Positions 33,879 to 42,680 of a stretch of 64,000 bases of DNA are shown piece by piece. The position numbers and the translations under genes are program-made. Numbering within the stretch: the first letter of the stretch is position 1; each line of letters starts with the position of its first letter. Source of the DNA: Gelidibacter mesophilus DSM 14095 (lineage in GTDB: Bacteria > Bacteroidota > Bacteroidia > Flavobacteriales > Flavobacteriaceae); contig NZ_AUHD01000012.1 of the NCBI RefSeq assembly GCF_000423005.1, forward strand, positions 60,699 to 124,698, in the 5' to 3' direction. Below the pieces are notes generated by a model. The model did not search any database and was not told the origin of the DNA. It was given only the letters and a program-made list of their open reading frames with translations.

Positions 33879-35837
33879 CTATTTCCAATTCATCTTCTGT
33901 AATCGAACCGCATTCAGAATGGCTAACAAGGCCACGCCTACATCGGCAAAAACTGCTTCCCACATCGTTGCCAGACCACCTGCGCCCAAAACCAAAACCA
34001 CTGCTTTTACACCAAAGGCCAACCCAATATTCTGCCAAACGATGCGTCTTGTAGAGCGTCCTATTTTTATGGCTCTAGCTATTTTACTTGGTTGGTCTGT
34101 TTGGATGATTACATCTGCGGTCTCTATCGCCACATCGCTGCCCAAACCACCCATTGCAATGCCAACATCGCTCGCTGCCAAAACCGGTGCATCGTTGATG
34201 CCATCGCCTATAAAGGCTACTTTAGTATTAAATTGTTTTTTCAAATGCTCAACTTCGTTGAGCTTATCTTCTGGTAACAAACCGCCTTTTGCAGTATCAA
34301 TACCCATTTCTTTTGCCACTTGTTGGGTTATGGAATCCTTATCGCCGGAAAGCATTATGATTTTGGAAATTCCAGATTCTCTAATTTGTTTGATGGCTTC
34401 GTGGGCATCTTCTTTCAATTCGTCTGCAATGATGACATAGCCAGCGAATTTACCATCAATGGAAACCATTACGATGGATTCTACAATGTTGTCGGTTTCA
34501 GATGGAACTTCGATATTATTTGAAGTCATCAATGGTTTATTCCCAACTAAAACAGTTTTGCCATTGACCATTCCCCTTAATCCTTTTCCTGCGACTTCGG
34601 TTACTTCTTTTGCCTGAAAATCTTCGCCATCGGCTTTATATTCCATTATGGCCTTGGCAATGGGATGGGTGGATTGTTCTTCCATTGCCATTAGGTATTT
34701 CATAAATTCGGGTTCATCCCAATCAATGGTTTTTATTTCCTTGATTTTGAAAACACCTTTGGTCACGGTTCCGGTTTTGTCCATTACCACTGTGGTTATC
34801 CTTGTCATTTCATCTAAAAAAGATGCTCCCTTAAAGAGAATTCCATTTTTTGAAGCTGCTCCCAATCCACCAAAATAACCCAACGGAATAGAGATAACCA
34901 AGGCACACGGACAGGAAATTACCAAGAATATCAATGCTCTATATAACCAATCGTTAAACACATAATCATCCACAAAAAAGTAGGGCAAAAATGTTAATCC
35001 AATCGCCAAGAATACCACAATAGGTGTATAGATTCTTGCAAATTTTCTAATGAACAATTCGGTTTTTGATTTACGAGCCGTGGCATTCTGGACCATATCA
35101 AGGATTCGGGCAATGGAACTGTCTTTAAATTCCTTGGTGGTTTCGATTTCAATAACGCCATCAAGGTTGATGCTTCCTGCAAATACTTTTTCTCCTTTTG
35201 CAATGGTGTCAGGTTTGCTTTCGCCCGTTAATGCTGCGGTATTGAACGAGCCTTTTTCGGACAATAAAATACCATCCAAAGGAATTTTTTCGCCCACACG
35301 GACTTGCACTTTTTCGCCAATAGCAACGATTTCGGGATTTACAGAAACATAATTGTTGTTCCTATAGACCAAGGCTTCATTAGGTCTTACATCTAGTAAT
35401 GCCTTGATGCTTCTCTTGGCTCTTTTAACGGCGGCACTTTGGAACAATTCGCCTACCGCATAAAACAACATTACTGCCACACCTTCGGGATATTCGCCAA
35501 TGGCGAATGCACCTATGGTTGCGATGGACATCAATAAAAACTCGGTAAAGAAATCGCCATTTTTGATGCTGTTCCAACCTTCCTTTATCACAGGAAAACC
35601 TACTGGAAGATATGCGACTGCATACCAGACAATACGTATCCAATCTTTAAAAAAAGCTACGTCAAAATAATCCATCGCAATACCAATAATCAGCATTACA
35701 AAGCTGAAAATTGCTGGTACATAAATTTTAAATTTCCCTATACTTTCCGGACTGCTATGGTTGTGGCCATCATTGCGCTTGTGATTATCGGATGAAGTTT
35801 TATTTAAATCTCTTAAATTCAGTTTCTTTTTTTTCAT
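33879..35837 (-). CDS. Heavy-metal translocating P1B-type ATPase (CPC type, Zn/Cd/Pb-like)
   Basis: This 652-residue P-type ATPase has the transport motif ISCPCALVIS near residue 311, phosphorylation site MDKTGTVTKG near 352, the HP motif in STHPIAKA and the hinge GDGINDAPVL. The CPC motif, with LVISIPLGYFGG after it, fits Zn/Cd/Pb exporters (ZntA/CadA type). It lacks a CxxC heavy-metal domain; the N-terminus has a short His-containing stretch (DNHKRNDGHNHSS) instead. It leads metal island 1 towards the mini-membrane proteins. Confidence 0.93.
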   Translation of the reverse strand: MKKKKLNLRDLNKTSSDNHKRNDGHNHSSPESIGKFKIYVPAIFSFVMLIIGIAMDYFDVAFFKDWIRIVWYAVAYLPVGFPVIKEGWNSIKNGDFFTEFLLMSIATIGAFAIGEYPEGVAVMLFYAVGELFQSAAVKRAKRSIKALLDVRPNEALVYRNNNYVSVNPEIVAIGEKVQVRVGEKIPLDGILLSEKGSFNTAALTGESKPDTIAKGEKVFAGSINLDGVIEIETTKEFKDSSIARILDMVQNATARKSKTELFIRKFARIYTPIVVFLAIGLTFLPYFFVDDYVFNDWLYRALIFLVISCPCALVISIPLGYFGGLGAASKNGILFKGASFLDEMTRITTVVMDKTGTVTKGVFKIKEIKTIDWDEPEFMKYLMAMEEQSTHPIAKAIMEYKADGEDFQAKEVTEVAGKGLRGMVNGKTVLVGNKPLMTSNNIEVPSETDNIVESIVMVSIDGKFAGYVIIADELKEDAHEAIKQIRESGISKIIMLSGDKDSITQQVAKEMGIDTAKGGLLPEDKLNEVEHLKKQFNTKVAFIGDGINDAPVLAASDVGIAMGGLGSDVAIETADVIIQTDQPSKIARAIKIGRSTRRIVWQNIGLAFGVKAVVLVLGAGGLATMWEAVFADVGVALLAILNAVRLQKMNWK

Positions 35838-35870
35838 TTATATCAATTATAATTTTATTTAAATTCACAG

Positions 35871-36422
35871 TCATTCCAATCTCAACACCAATTGGGCAAA
35901 CTGCACCTCTATGGTATCATCGATACCCTCTATTAAGGAATCCAAACCAGTATTTGAAACCAATAATTGTCCGGTTGCACTTATCAGGCAGGACATACTT
36001 ACTCCTTGTTCTATATGGGTAATGGTTGCTTTAAATTGTGATTTAAAGGATTTCCCTTGATAAGTAACATCTATCAGCCAATTAAAGTTGATAGGGTCGT
36101 GCCGTTTTGATAAAAAATCCTGTGATGGAATAGTGCCAGTAAACCGAAGTATTAAAGGGTCTTCCCGCTGTTCTAAAAGGGCATTGATTTTAGGACTATA
36201 TGTTGATAAAGTCTTAAGGTCGAGTACACCATTGACCACTTTGGAATCATAATCAAGATATAGTGCCAATTTATGGCTTTCTGCCTTGATGGGTTTATCA
36301 TCAACCAAAGTCATCATCATAATATGACCTTCTTCAGTTGTATAAACTTTTTGGGCATTTACCTTATAATAACTAACCAACAAGATTATTAAAAAACAAT
36401 GTTTAATATTCATAATGCGCAT
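35871..36422 (-). CDS. Hypothetical exported protein, YceI-like possible
   Basis: This protein of about 183 residues has a signal peptide (CFLIILLVSYYKVNAQ) and a beta-rich body (TFTGT-like strand LRFTGTIPSQ, FNWLIDVTYQGKSFKSQF). The general pattern recalls YceI-like lipocalins, but key motifs are weak. The start may be ATG 36413, three codons later. It lies 33 bases upstream of the P1B ATPase gene and is probably co-transcribed with it. Confidence 0.6.
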   Translation of the reverse strand: MRIMNIKHCFLIILLVSYYKVNAQKVYTTEEGHIMMMTLVDDKPIKAESHKLALYLDYDSKVVNGVLDLKTLSTYSPKINALLEQREDPLILRFTGTIPSQDFLSKRHDPINFNWLIDVTYQGKSFKSQFKATITHIEQGVSMSCLISATGQLLVSNTGLDSLIEGIDDTIEVQFAQLVLRLE

Positions 36423-36445
36423 CTTTACTTGTATAATTTAAAAAA

Positions 36446-36510
36446 GCAGCTTCTACTTTTGCTTTTAATACTATTAATCATTTTGCTTTAAAAAGCATCA
36501 TAAAAGCTGC
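36446..36510 (-). terminator. Long hairpin ending the upstream metal operon
   Basis: GCAGCTT (36446-36452) and AAGCTGC (36504-36510) pair across a partly self-complementary A/T-rich interval. On the minus strand the stem is followed by six T. It separates the 38758-36582 gene block from the 36422 gene. Confidence 0.5.
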
Positions 36511-36581
36511 CTGCTATTAATTAAGTTTTCACTTAACTTATTTAAATAAAAAATTTCGCTCATTCCTATAACGATTTACCG

Positions 36582-36848
36582 CTACTTGTTATCTATATCC
36601 TTTTCTCGTTTACCGAAATAATAAATTAGCGCAACACTTGCACCTAATAAGCCAAACAGAGTGTTCTCAAAAATTTGATTCCCATTGATATTTAAAATTT
36701 CAATGAAATTATTTATTAAATATTGCCATCAATTGATTTTGTAATTCTGGCTGCTAAACGTGAAAATTGTTATCCCAAAAGGTTGAAGGATAAAAACACC
36801 TATGGCAAACCCAATTAAAATGGTAATAAGAATGCTTTTTTTATTCAT
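36582..36848 (-). pseudogene. Two-helix membrane protein interrupted by an in-frame TGA
   Basis: A single frame of 88 codons runs from ATG 36848 to TAG 36582, broken once by TGA at 36729-36731. The first half has a membrane helix (SILITILIGFAIGVFIL). The part after the stop continues WQYLINNFIEIL and has a second helix (FGLLGASVALIYYFG) and a charged tail. The next codon after TGA is TGG, so an ancestral Trp-Trp with one nonsense change is plausible. Family unknown. It sits between the SpoIIAA-like gene and the hairpin. Confidence 0.6.
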
Positions 36849-36872
36849 CGTCTGTCTTTTACGGAAGTAAGC

Positions 36873-37232
36873 TTACTGGCTCTCAATCCAATTTTTGGCA
36901 TCTTCCTTTTGGTCTATATTGAAATACTTAATATCGGCATTGGTAAAAGGCTTCATAAATTGTGTTATCCAATTCTGCCATTTTTTATCTCCTACCATTG
37001 CTATTTTTTCATAGTCCGTGGCGTGGGCTGTGTCCATTTTTAGGTCTTCCCATAAACCAGGTAAATCCCAACCTGTAAAGTTGACCATCTCAAAATACCA
37101 CCGGACTTTCATTCCTTTGTCCAGTATGGCGTGGATAAGTGGATGGATTTTTTCTATATCTTCTTTTCTCAATTTGCCCGAAGCTTTTGTTGCAACAATA
37201 TTTTTTTCTTTTAATTCGATTATCTGTAACAT
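36873..37232 (-). CDS. SpoIIAA-like (STAS/SEC14-type) protein, copy A
   Basis: This 119-residue cytosolic protein has the SpoIIAA-like fold pattern: KASGKLRKEDIEKIHPLIHA, then VRWYFEMVNFTGWDLPGLWE, EKIAMVGDKKWQNWITQF and a final KEDAKNWIES helix. Proteins of this group are thought to bind lipids or act in regulation. It resembles the second copy at 41836-42198. It lies 23 bases after the 58-residue ORF in the metal island. Confidence 0.82.
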   Translation of the reverse strand: MLQIIELKEKNIVATKASGKLRKEDIEKIHPLIHAILDKGMKVRWYFEMVNFTGWDLPGLWEDLKMDTAHATDYEKIAMVGDKKWQNWITQFMKPFTNADIKYFNIDQKEDAKNWIESQ

Positions 37233-37255
37233 TTTATATAGTTTTTAATTAATAA

Positions 37256-37432
37256 TTATCCTTCTAAATCGTAAAACCATTCTTCCGCCCTTATGATGCC
37301 TTCTGATAAAGCTTCTTTTGCTGAAATATCTTTTTTTTCAATTAGTTCTTTTGCTATGGACAGGGCTTTTTCTCGTACAATAGGATTTAAGGTATCTAGG
37401 TCAGTTTTAAAATCTTCAAACATCCAGTCCAT
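37256..37432 (-). CDS. 58-residue acidic hypothetical protein
   Basis: It begins 9 bases after the permease stop. The peptide (MDWMFEDFKTDLDTLNPIVR, then EKALSIAKELIEKKDISAKE) is predicted helical and ends EEWFYDLEG. No family recognised; the operon position and good codon pattern support a real gene. Confidence 0.6.
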   Translation of the reverse strand: MDWMFEDFKTDLDTLNPIVREKALSIAKELIEKKDISAKEALSEGIIRAEEWFYDLEG

Positions 37433-37441
37433 AGCTTCATT

Positions 37442-38758
37442 TTAATGGTTAAAAAGTTCCTTTTCTTTTTCAGGGTCTATTTCATCTTTTGACTTTTTGT
37501 CCAAAAAATAATCAAGCACAATACCCACGATAACAGCACCTACGAACGCTGAATAAACCTGCCAATTAAATTGGATTATCAATGATAGACTTATAAGTAT
37601 CGCCAAAATGGGTAAAATCGGCACTCGTCCTATAGCCAAAGGAACTTTAAATGGTCGTTCTTGCTCTGGTGCTTTAAACCGAAGCACGATAAGTGCGACA
37701 TTTACGGCAACAAAAACAAGTAAAGCGCCTAAAGAAGACATACCTGCTACAATCTTAATATCGCCCAACAATAAAAATCCCGCAACTGCTGCCATAACTA
37801 CAATAGTAGTAACCCACGGTACTTTCTGTGCATTGGTTTTGGTCATAAACTTTGGAAGTTCTCCGACACTGGCCATTCCAAAAAGCAGCCTACTTATGGA
37901 TATGATACCACTAAAAGCAGCATTAGCCGTAGCAAAAAGTGCAGCGATAGCCAATACCACAGGCAACCAATTGTTGAGATTGGAAGCTGCAAGAGAAAGT
38001 GGCGAATCCACGTTTGCCAAAGCGGAAGGGTCTGCAATATTCAAAACCGTAAAAGCAATAAATAAATAAATTATTGTAGTTATTACCATAGTCATTAAAA
38101 ATGCACGGGGAATTGTTTTCCCTGGGTTCTTAACTTCCGAACCCAAAGCTGCCATATGTTCAAAACCAGTATAGATAAAGAACAGTGTAGCTGTGGCCGC
38201 CAAAGTTCCAGAAATCGATTCAATTTTAAAAAATTCTGCTTTGGGTGGACCAGTTTCCAAAAGTCCAAATACTATCAATAATAACAATCCCAAAAGTTGA
38301 ATGCTGACCATAATAATATTTGCTGTCGACGATTTTGTGATGCCTGTAATACTAATTAATGACAACACCAATAAAATGCCATAACTTATTAGAAGAGAGG
38401 GCATATTAAAAAACGTATTGAAATACCCCGAAAAGGCAAGTAACACGGCTGCAATGGTGGCCGAACTATGAAACGCAATCGTCCAACCCGTGAGAAAAGA
38501 CGGAATATCAATTTTTGGAAATGCCTTGCGTACAAAAATAAATTCCGCACCAGCATTGGGATAGGTAGAGGACAACTCTGCATAGGACATTGCAGAGACA
38601 CTAGCCGCAATTGCTGCAAAAATAAAACTCAACCAAAGGTCTGTGCCCGCTTGTCCAGCAGCTGCACCAATCACGGTATAGATTCCTGCACCCACAATCG
38701 TGCCAACGCCATAAAAGGTAAGTCGAAGCGTACCCAAAGATTTTTTTAGTTCTGCCAT
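37442..38758 (-). CDS. APC family amino-acid permease
   Basis: This 438-residue inner-membrane transporter has about 12 helices. Family signatures are GVGTIVGAGIYTVIGAAAGQAG in the first helix and FIYTGFEHMAALGSEVKNPGKTIPRAF in the middle. The substrate is unknown. Its place inside a metal-efflux cluster is unusual. It might import an amino acid or polyamine used with metal stress; this is only inference from location. Confidence 0.9.
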   Translation of the reverse strand: MAELKKSLGTLRLTFYGVGTIVGAGIYTVIGAAAGQAGTDLWLSFIFAAIAASVSAMSYAELSSTYPNAGAEFIFVRKAFPKIDIPSFLTGWTIAFHSSATIAAVLLAFSGYFNTFFNMPSLLISYGILLVLSLISITGITKSSTANIIMVSIQLLGLLLLIVFGLLETGPPKAEFFKIESISGTLAATATLFFIYTGFEHMAALGSEVKNPGKTIPRAFLMTMVITTIIYLFIAFTVLNIADPSALANVDSPLSLAASNLNNWLPVVLAIAALFATANAAFSGIISISRLLFGMASVGELPKFMTKTNAQKVPWVTTIVVMAAVAGFLLLGDIKIVAGMSSLGALLVFVAVNVALIVLRFKAPEQERPFKVPLAIGRVPILPILAILISLSLIIQFNWQVYSAFVGAVIVGIVLDYFLDKKSKDEIDPEKEKELFNH

Positions 38759-38838
38759 ATTTTTTAGTTAAAGAGGGTGGAAAAAACCTGAACTGGACCA
38801 TTGGGCGCAAAGGTTCAAGGTTCAAGTACTCCCACCTG

Positions 38839-39273
38839 TTATTTTTTCCTGCATTTTTCACATATTCCTTTCAATACAAGGTTCACATCGTTCACTTCAT
38901 AATCGTCTGGCAAGCTCTCTTCCGATATTTTATTTGGTAAACAGATTGTTTTCCTACAATCGGTACAATGAAAGTGCATATGTAAATCTGTACCGTATTT
39001 ACCTTTGGCGTTTTCATCAGAAATCGCATATTTTGCCACTCCGACCCCATCATTAATCTGATGAATCAACCCTTTATCCTCAAAAATCTTGAGGTTGCGA
39101 TAAAAGGTAGTTCTGTTTGCTGTTTTATTGGTTTCGCTCTTTTGAACAAAAGCCTTTTTCAAATCGGAAAAGGACACGGCACTTTGTTTCCTTTTCAGGA
39201 ACTTGTATATCTTCGACCTCATTTTAGTAGGGCGAATACCGTGATATGATAATATTTTTTCCGTTTTGGTCAT
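38839..39273 (-). CDS. Fur family transcriptional regulator, copy A
   Basis: This 144-residue protein has an N-terminal winged helix (GIRPTKMRSKIYKFLKRKQS, TTFYRNLKIFEDKGLI) and a C-terminal metal/dimer domain (HMHFHCTDCRKTICLP, ending ICEKCRKK). The two CxxC pairs bind structural zinc. Fur/Zur-like proteins repress metal genes. It is followed by the APC permease and preceded by the SPC-type P1B ATPase, all on the minus strand. Confidence 0.9.
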   Translation of the reverse strand: MTKTEKILSYHGIRPTKMRSKIYKFLKRKQSAVSFSDLKKAFVQKSETNKTANRTTFYRNLKIFEDKGLIHQINDGVGVAKYAISDENAKGKYGTDLHMHFHCTDCRKTICLPNKISEESLPDDYEVNDVNLVLKGICEKCRKK

Positions 39274-39310
39274 TTTAACCTTGATTCAAAAGCAACCCTT
39301 TTTATTAAAT

Positions 39311-41839
39311 TTATTTCTTATAAGCCAAAAGCCTTAACGCATTAAAAACCACAAGTAATGTTGAGCCTTCGTGGATGACCACTGCAATACCGATATTGGC
39401 CCAACCCATAATGGTCGATGGGATAAGCAATGCCACAATACCGAGGCTGACCCAAAGGTTTTGCTTGATAATGGCCTTTGCCTTCCTGCTCAAACCTATG
39501 GCAAAGGGCAGTGTTTCCAGTTTATCAGCCATTAGGGCAATGTCCGCAGTTTCCAAGGCCACATCACTGCCCGCTGCACCCATTGCGATACCTACGGTGC
39601 TGTTTGCCATTGCAGGGGCATCGTTCACACCGTCGCCTACCATTGCGACTTTGGATTCCTGTTCTTTTAATTTTTTAATGGCATTTACTTTTTCCTCTGG
39701 CAACAGGCTTCCCCAGGCATCGGTCAACCCAATTTCTTTAGCAACGGCATCGGCAACCTTTTGATTATCCCCGGTTAGCATTATCATCCGCTTGATACCG
39801 ATTTCCTTTAATTTTTTCAGTGTTTCCTTGGCCGCTTCCCGTGGGGTGTCCATCAGGGCGATGATACCTATATATTCTTTGTTCCTTCTTATGAGCATCG
39901 TAGTATTTCCACCACCTTCAAGTTCTTTTACTTTATTCGATATATCTTCGGATGGTTTTGCTTCATCGAGGTCTTCGTACAAGTCAAGGTTTCCAATATA
40001 GATTTTATCCTTGCCCAAAGAAGCTTTGATACCTTTTCCGAGAACTGCTTCCAAATCTGACGCATCGATAATATCAGTACCTTTCAGACGCTCTTTCCCA
40101 TCCCTTACGACGGCTTTGGCCAAAGGGTGGTCGCTCAAGTTTTCAACGGCAACGGCTATCTTTAACAGTTCATTTTCTTCAATATCCCCCAATGGTACTA
40201 CTTCGGTAAGTTTGGGCTTGCCTTCGGTAAGCGTGCCTGTTTTATCAAAAGCCAAAGCGGTCAATTCGCCCAAATCTTCCAGCGGTCTCCCACCTTTAAT
40301 GAGTACACCACCACGCGCTGCTCGCGCCACACCGCTCAATACGGCACTTGGTGTTGAAATGGCCAGAGCACAGGGACTTGCAGCTACCAATACCGCCATT
40401 GCACGGTAAAAGCTGGCACTAAACGGTTCATCAATGACCAGAAAGGCAAAGAGCAAGACACCAACCAATATCAGTACGGATGGCACAAAGTATTTTTCAA
40501 ACTTATCGGTCAACAGCTGTGTGGGGGACTTTTGGGTCTGCGCCTCGTTGACCAGTTTAACCAATCGGGACAGGGTAGAGTCTTTGGCTTCTTTGATTAC
40601 CTTAATTTCCAACATACTATTACCGTTGATAGTTCCAGCAAACACACGGTTTTCATCCTTGATATCATCGTCTGCCGAATAGTTTCTGTCCTTATCTTCC
40701 ACAGGGATTTTGTCCACAGGTACACTTTCCCCAGTAATTGGTGCTTGGTTTACACTACTTTTTCCGTTGACCACGACGCCATCTGCGGATATTTTACTAT
40801 TGGGCTTGACCACTATAATATCGCCAATACTCAATTTCTCAATCCCAACTTCTACAGTCTTACCATCTTTTTTAAGCAAGGCTGTTTTTGGTGCAAGGTC
40901 TGCAAGCGCGGCAATGCTTTTTCTTGCTTTGTTCATTGCGTAATGTTCCAAGGCGTGCCCAAGGCTAAATAAAAACAACAACAGTGCACCTTCTGCCCAT
41001 TCTCCCAGAATGGCGGCACCAATGGCAGCGACCAGCATTAAAAAATCAATTTCAAAACCACCCTTGGCCACAGTTTGAACCGCTTCCTTGGCCGTAAAGA
41101 AACCACCGAAAAAGTACGCGCCAATGTACAAAGTAAGACTGACCCAATCCGGGATGGATTCCACATAAGAAAGCCCGAAACCTATCCCGAGAAGTGCCCC
41201 ACAGATAATGGAAAAAATAAGCTCCGTATTTTTACCGAAAACCCCACCGTGGGCGTGCTCTTCTCCTTCCTCGTGGGTCTCGCCCTCCTTGTGCTCGTGG
41301 CCCTCTGTGGAAGTTTGCTCTTTAGTATCTTCCTTCTTTGAACGTTCCTGTTTTTTTTTGGATGCTTCGGTGTAATTATTTTCGTTTGAAGAACTCCGCT
41401 TAACCTGAAGGTCTTCCTTTTCAATCTGTTTACTTATTTCATCAAAATTTGTTTGCTTTTTATCAAACTCAAGGCGCACCATTCCAGAGGCCGAAACGGA
41501 AGCCTCCAAAACCCCATTGATTGCCAAAAGACTTTTCTCTATGGAACGTGCCTGTCTTGTATGTCTGATTCCTTTAACCTCAATGAGCAAATGCCCGTAT
41601 TTTTCGGTAATTTCAGCACCAGTCCGTTCGGCGAGGGATTGAATGCGGTCTATAGAAATGATATCGGGGTCATAATGAAAACAGAGCTGTGGTGTGTCAT
41701 CTTCCTTTGTATCGGCAACGTGTACTTTTTCGATGCCCTCTTTAGCCTGTAATTCTTTTATAAGCCGCTCAACACAAGTATCTTTTTCGTTTGGAACTTG
41801 CGGAAGGATAACTGGAATTTTTAGTTGTATTTTTTTCAT
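39311..41839 (-). CDS. P1B-type heavy-metal ATPase with SPC motif (P1B-4-like)
   Basis: This 842-residue P-type ATPase has an unusually long N-terminus: two degenerate HMA-like modules (KIQLKIPVILPQVP, RSIEKSLLAINGVLEAS) without CxxC, then a His/Glu-rich linker (EGHEHKEGETHEEGEEHAHG). The transport motif is AASPCALAIS near 490, DKTGTLTEG near 535 and GDGVNDAPAM. SPC rather than CPC marks P1B-4 pumps, which are tied to cobalt, iron and other divalent ions. Its ATG overlaps the stop of the SpoIIAA-like copy B. Confidence 0.92.
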   Translation of the reverse strand: MKKIQLKIPVILPQVPNEKDTCVERLIKELQAKEGIEKVHVADTKEDDTPQLCFHYDPDIISIDRIQSLAERTGAEITEKYGHLLIEVKGIRHTRQARSIEKSLLAINGVLEASVSASGMVRLEFDKKQTNFDEISKQIEKEDLQVKRSSSNENNYTEASKKKQERSKKEDTKEQTSTEGHEHKEGETHEEGEEHAHGGVFGKNTELIFSIICGALLGIGFGLSYVESIPDWVSLTLYIGAYFFGGFFTAKEAVQTVAKGGFEIDFLMLVAAIGAAILGEWAEGALLLFLFSLGHALEHYAMNKARKSIAALADLAPKTALLKKDGKTVEVGIEKLSIGDIIVVKPNSKISADGVVVNGKSSVNQAPITGESVPVDKIPVEDKDRNYSADDDIKDENRVFAGTINGNSMLEIKVIKEAKDSTLSRLVKLVNEAQTQKSPTQLLTDKFEKYFVPSVLILVGVLLFAFLVIDEPFSASFYRAMAVLVAASPCALAISTPSAVLSGVARAARGGVLIKGGRPLEDLGELTALAFDKTGTLTEGKPKLTEVVPLGDIEENELLKIAVAVENLSDHPLAKAVVRDGKERLKGTDIIDASDLEAVLGKGIKASLGKDKIYIGNLDLYEDLDEAKPSEDISNKVKELEGGGNTTMLIRRNKEYIGIIALMDTPREAAKETLKKLKEIGIKRMIMLTGDNQKVADAVAKEIGLTDAWGSLLPEEKVNAIKKLKEQESKVAMVGDGVNDAPAMANSTVGIAMGAAGSDVALETADIALMADKLETLPFAIGLSRKAKAIIKQNLWVSLGIVALLIPSTIMGWANIGIAVVIHEGSTLLVVFNALRLLAYKK

Positions 41840-42198
41840 TTTTTACTATTTTTTTTTATCCATTCTTTGGCATCGTCTTTTTCTTCTGGCTTATAAAATT
41901 TTATATGAGCTTCTGAAAAAGGAAGCAATGCCTCGGTAAATTGCTCCTGCCATTTAACGCTACCCACTAAAGCAACACGCTTTAAATGCGTTTCATTCGG
42001 AAGATTTAATTCAATGCCCTTCCAATAGGCACTTACCGTCCAGCCTTCAAAATTTTGCATTTCAATGTACCAGGAAACTTCCTGATATGCAGTTATATGT
42101 TCTGTTAAGACCGGTATCAAGTTTTCATAATCCTTGGCATCCAGCTTATTCTCTGCCACCATATATACAGTAGCCTCTTTTTTATAGATTGTTATCAT
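41836..42198 (-). CDS. SpoIIAA-like (STAS/SEC14-type) protein, copy B
   Basis: This 120-residue paralogue of the copy at 36873 shares LIPVLTEHI, VSWYIEMQNFEGWTVSAYWK, KRVALVGSVKWQEQFTEAL and a final EEKDDAKEWIKK. It overlaps the downstream SPC ATPase by four bases (ATGA), indicating coupled translation. A role in tuning the pump is suggested by this coupling but unproven. Confidence 0.83.
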   Translation of the reverse strand: MITIYKKEATVYMVAENKLDAKDYENLIPVLTEHITAYQEVSWYIEMQNFEGWTVSAYWKGIELNLPNETHLKRVALVGSVKWQEQFTEALLPFSEAHIKFYKPEEKDDAKEWIKKNSKK

Positions 42199-42242
42199 TG
42201 CTCACTATTTATAAATGATAATTGAATTTAAAAACCAAACGT

Positions 42243-42665
42243 TTAATCCAGATTGTCGCTGCATTTTTCGCAAATGCCCTTTACCACCAAGTTGATATCC
42301 TCGGTAATATAGCCATCAGGTAAGTTGATATGAGGGATTTTATGCTCTGTTAAACAGACAGTTTCATTACAATTGTTGCAATGAAAGTGTAAATGAAGGT
42401 CGTTGCCGACCTCGCACTCACAATTTTCTTCGCAAAGGGCGTATTTTATAACACCTGTCCCATCCTCAATTTGATGCACAATACCTTTTTCTTCAAACGC
42501 TTTCATAGTCCTAAATAGGGTGCTTCTTTCACTGACCTTAAAATCCTTTTCCAAATCGCCAAGACTGATGGCTACCTTTAATTCCACCAAACGTTTATAA
42601 GTCATTAGGCGCATAGCCGTAGGTCGTATCCCTTTGCTTTCAAGTAGTTGGACTATTTTTTCCAT
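42243..42665 (-). CDS. Fur family transcriptional regulator, copy B
   Basis: This 140-residue protein starts at ATG 42665 and shows the same layout as the other Fur-like gene: GIRPTAMRLMTYKRLVEL, STLFRTMKAFEEKGIVHQ, HLHFHCNNCNETVCL and the end KGICEKCSDN. It sits between the PII-like gene and the SpoIIAA-like/ATPase pair. Presence of two distinct Fur-like regulators suggests separate metal sensing for each pump. Confidence 0.9.
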   Translation of the reverse strand: MEKIVQLLESKGIRPTAMRLMTYKRLVELKVAISLGDLEKDFKVSERSTLFRTMKAFEEKGIVHQIEDGTGVIKYALCEENCECEVGNDLHLHFHCNNCNETVCLTEHKIPHINLPDGYITEDINLVVKGICEKCSDNLD

Positions 42666-42680
42666 TTGCAACAAAGTGTT

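Noticed and set aside
39375..40943. Plus-strand frames antisense to the SPC ATPase
   Set aside because: Long only because of the coding constraint on the opposite strand; no signal or domain.
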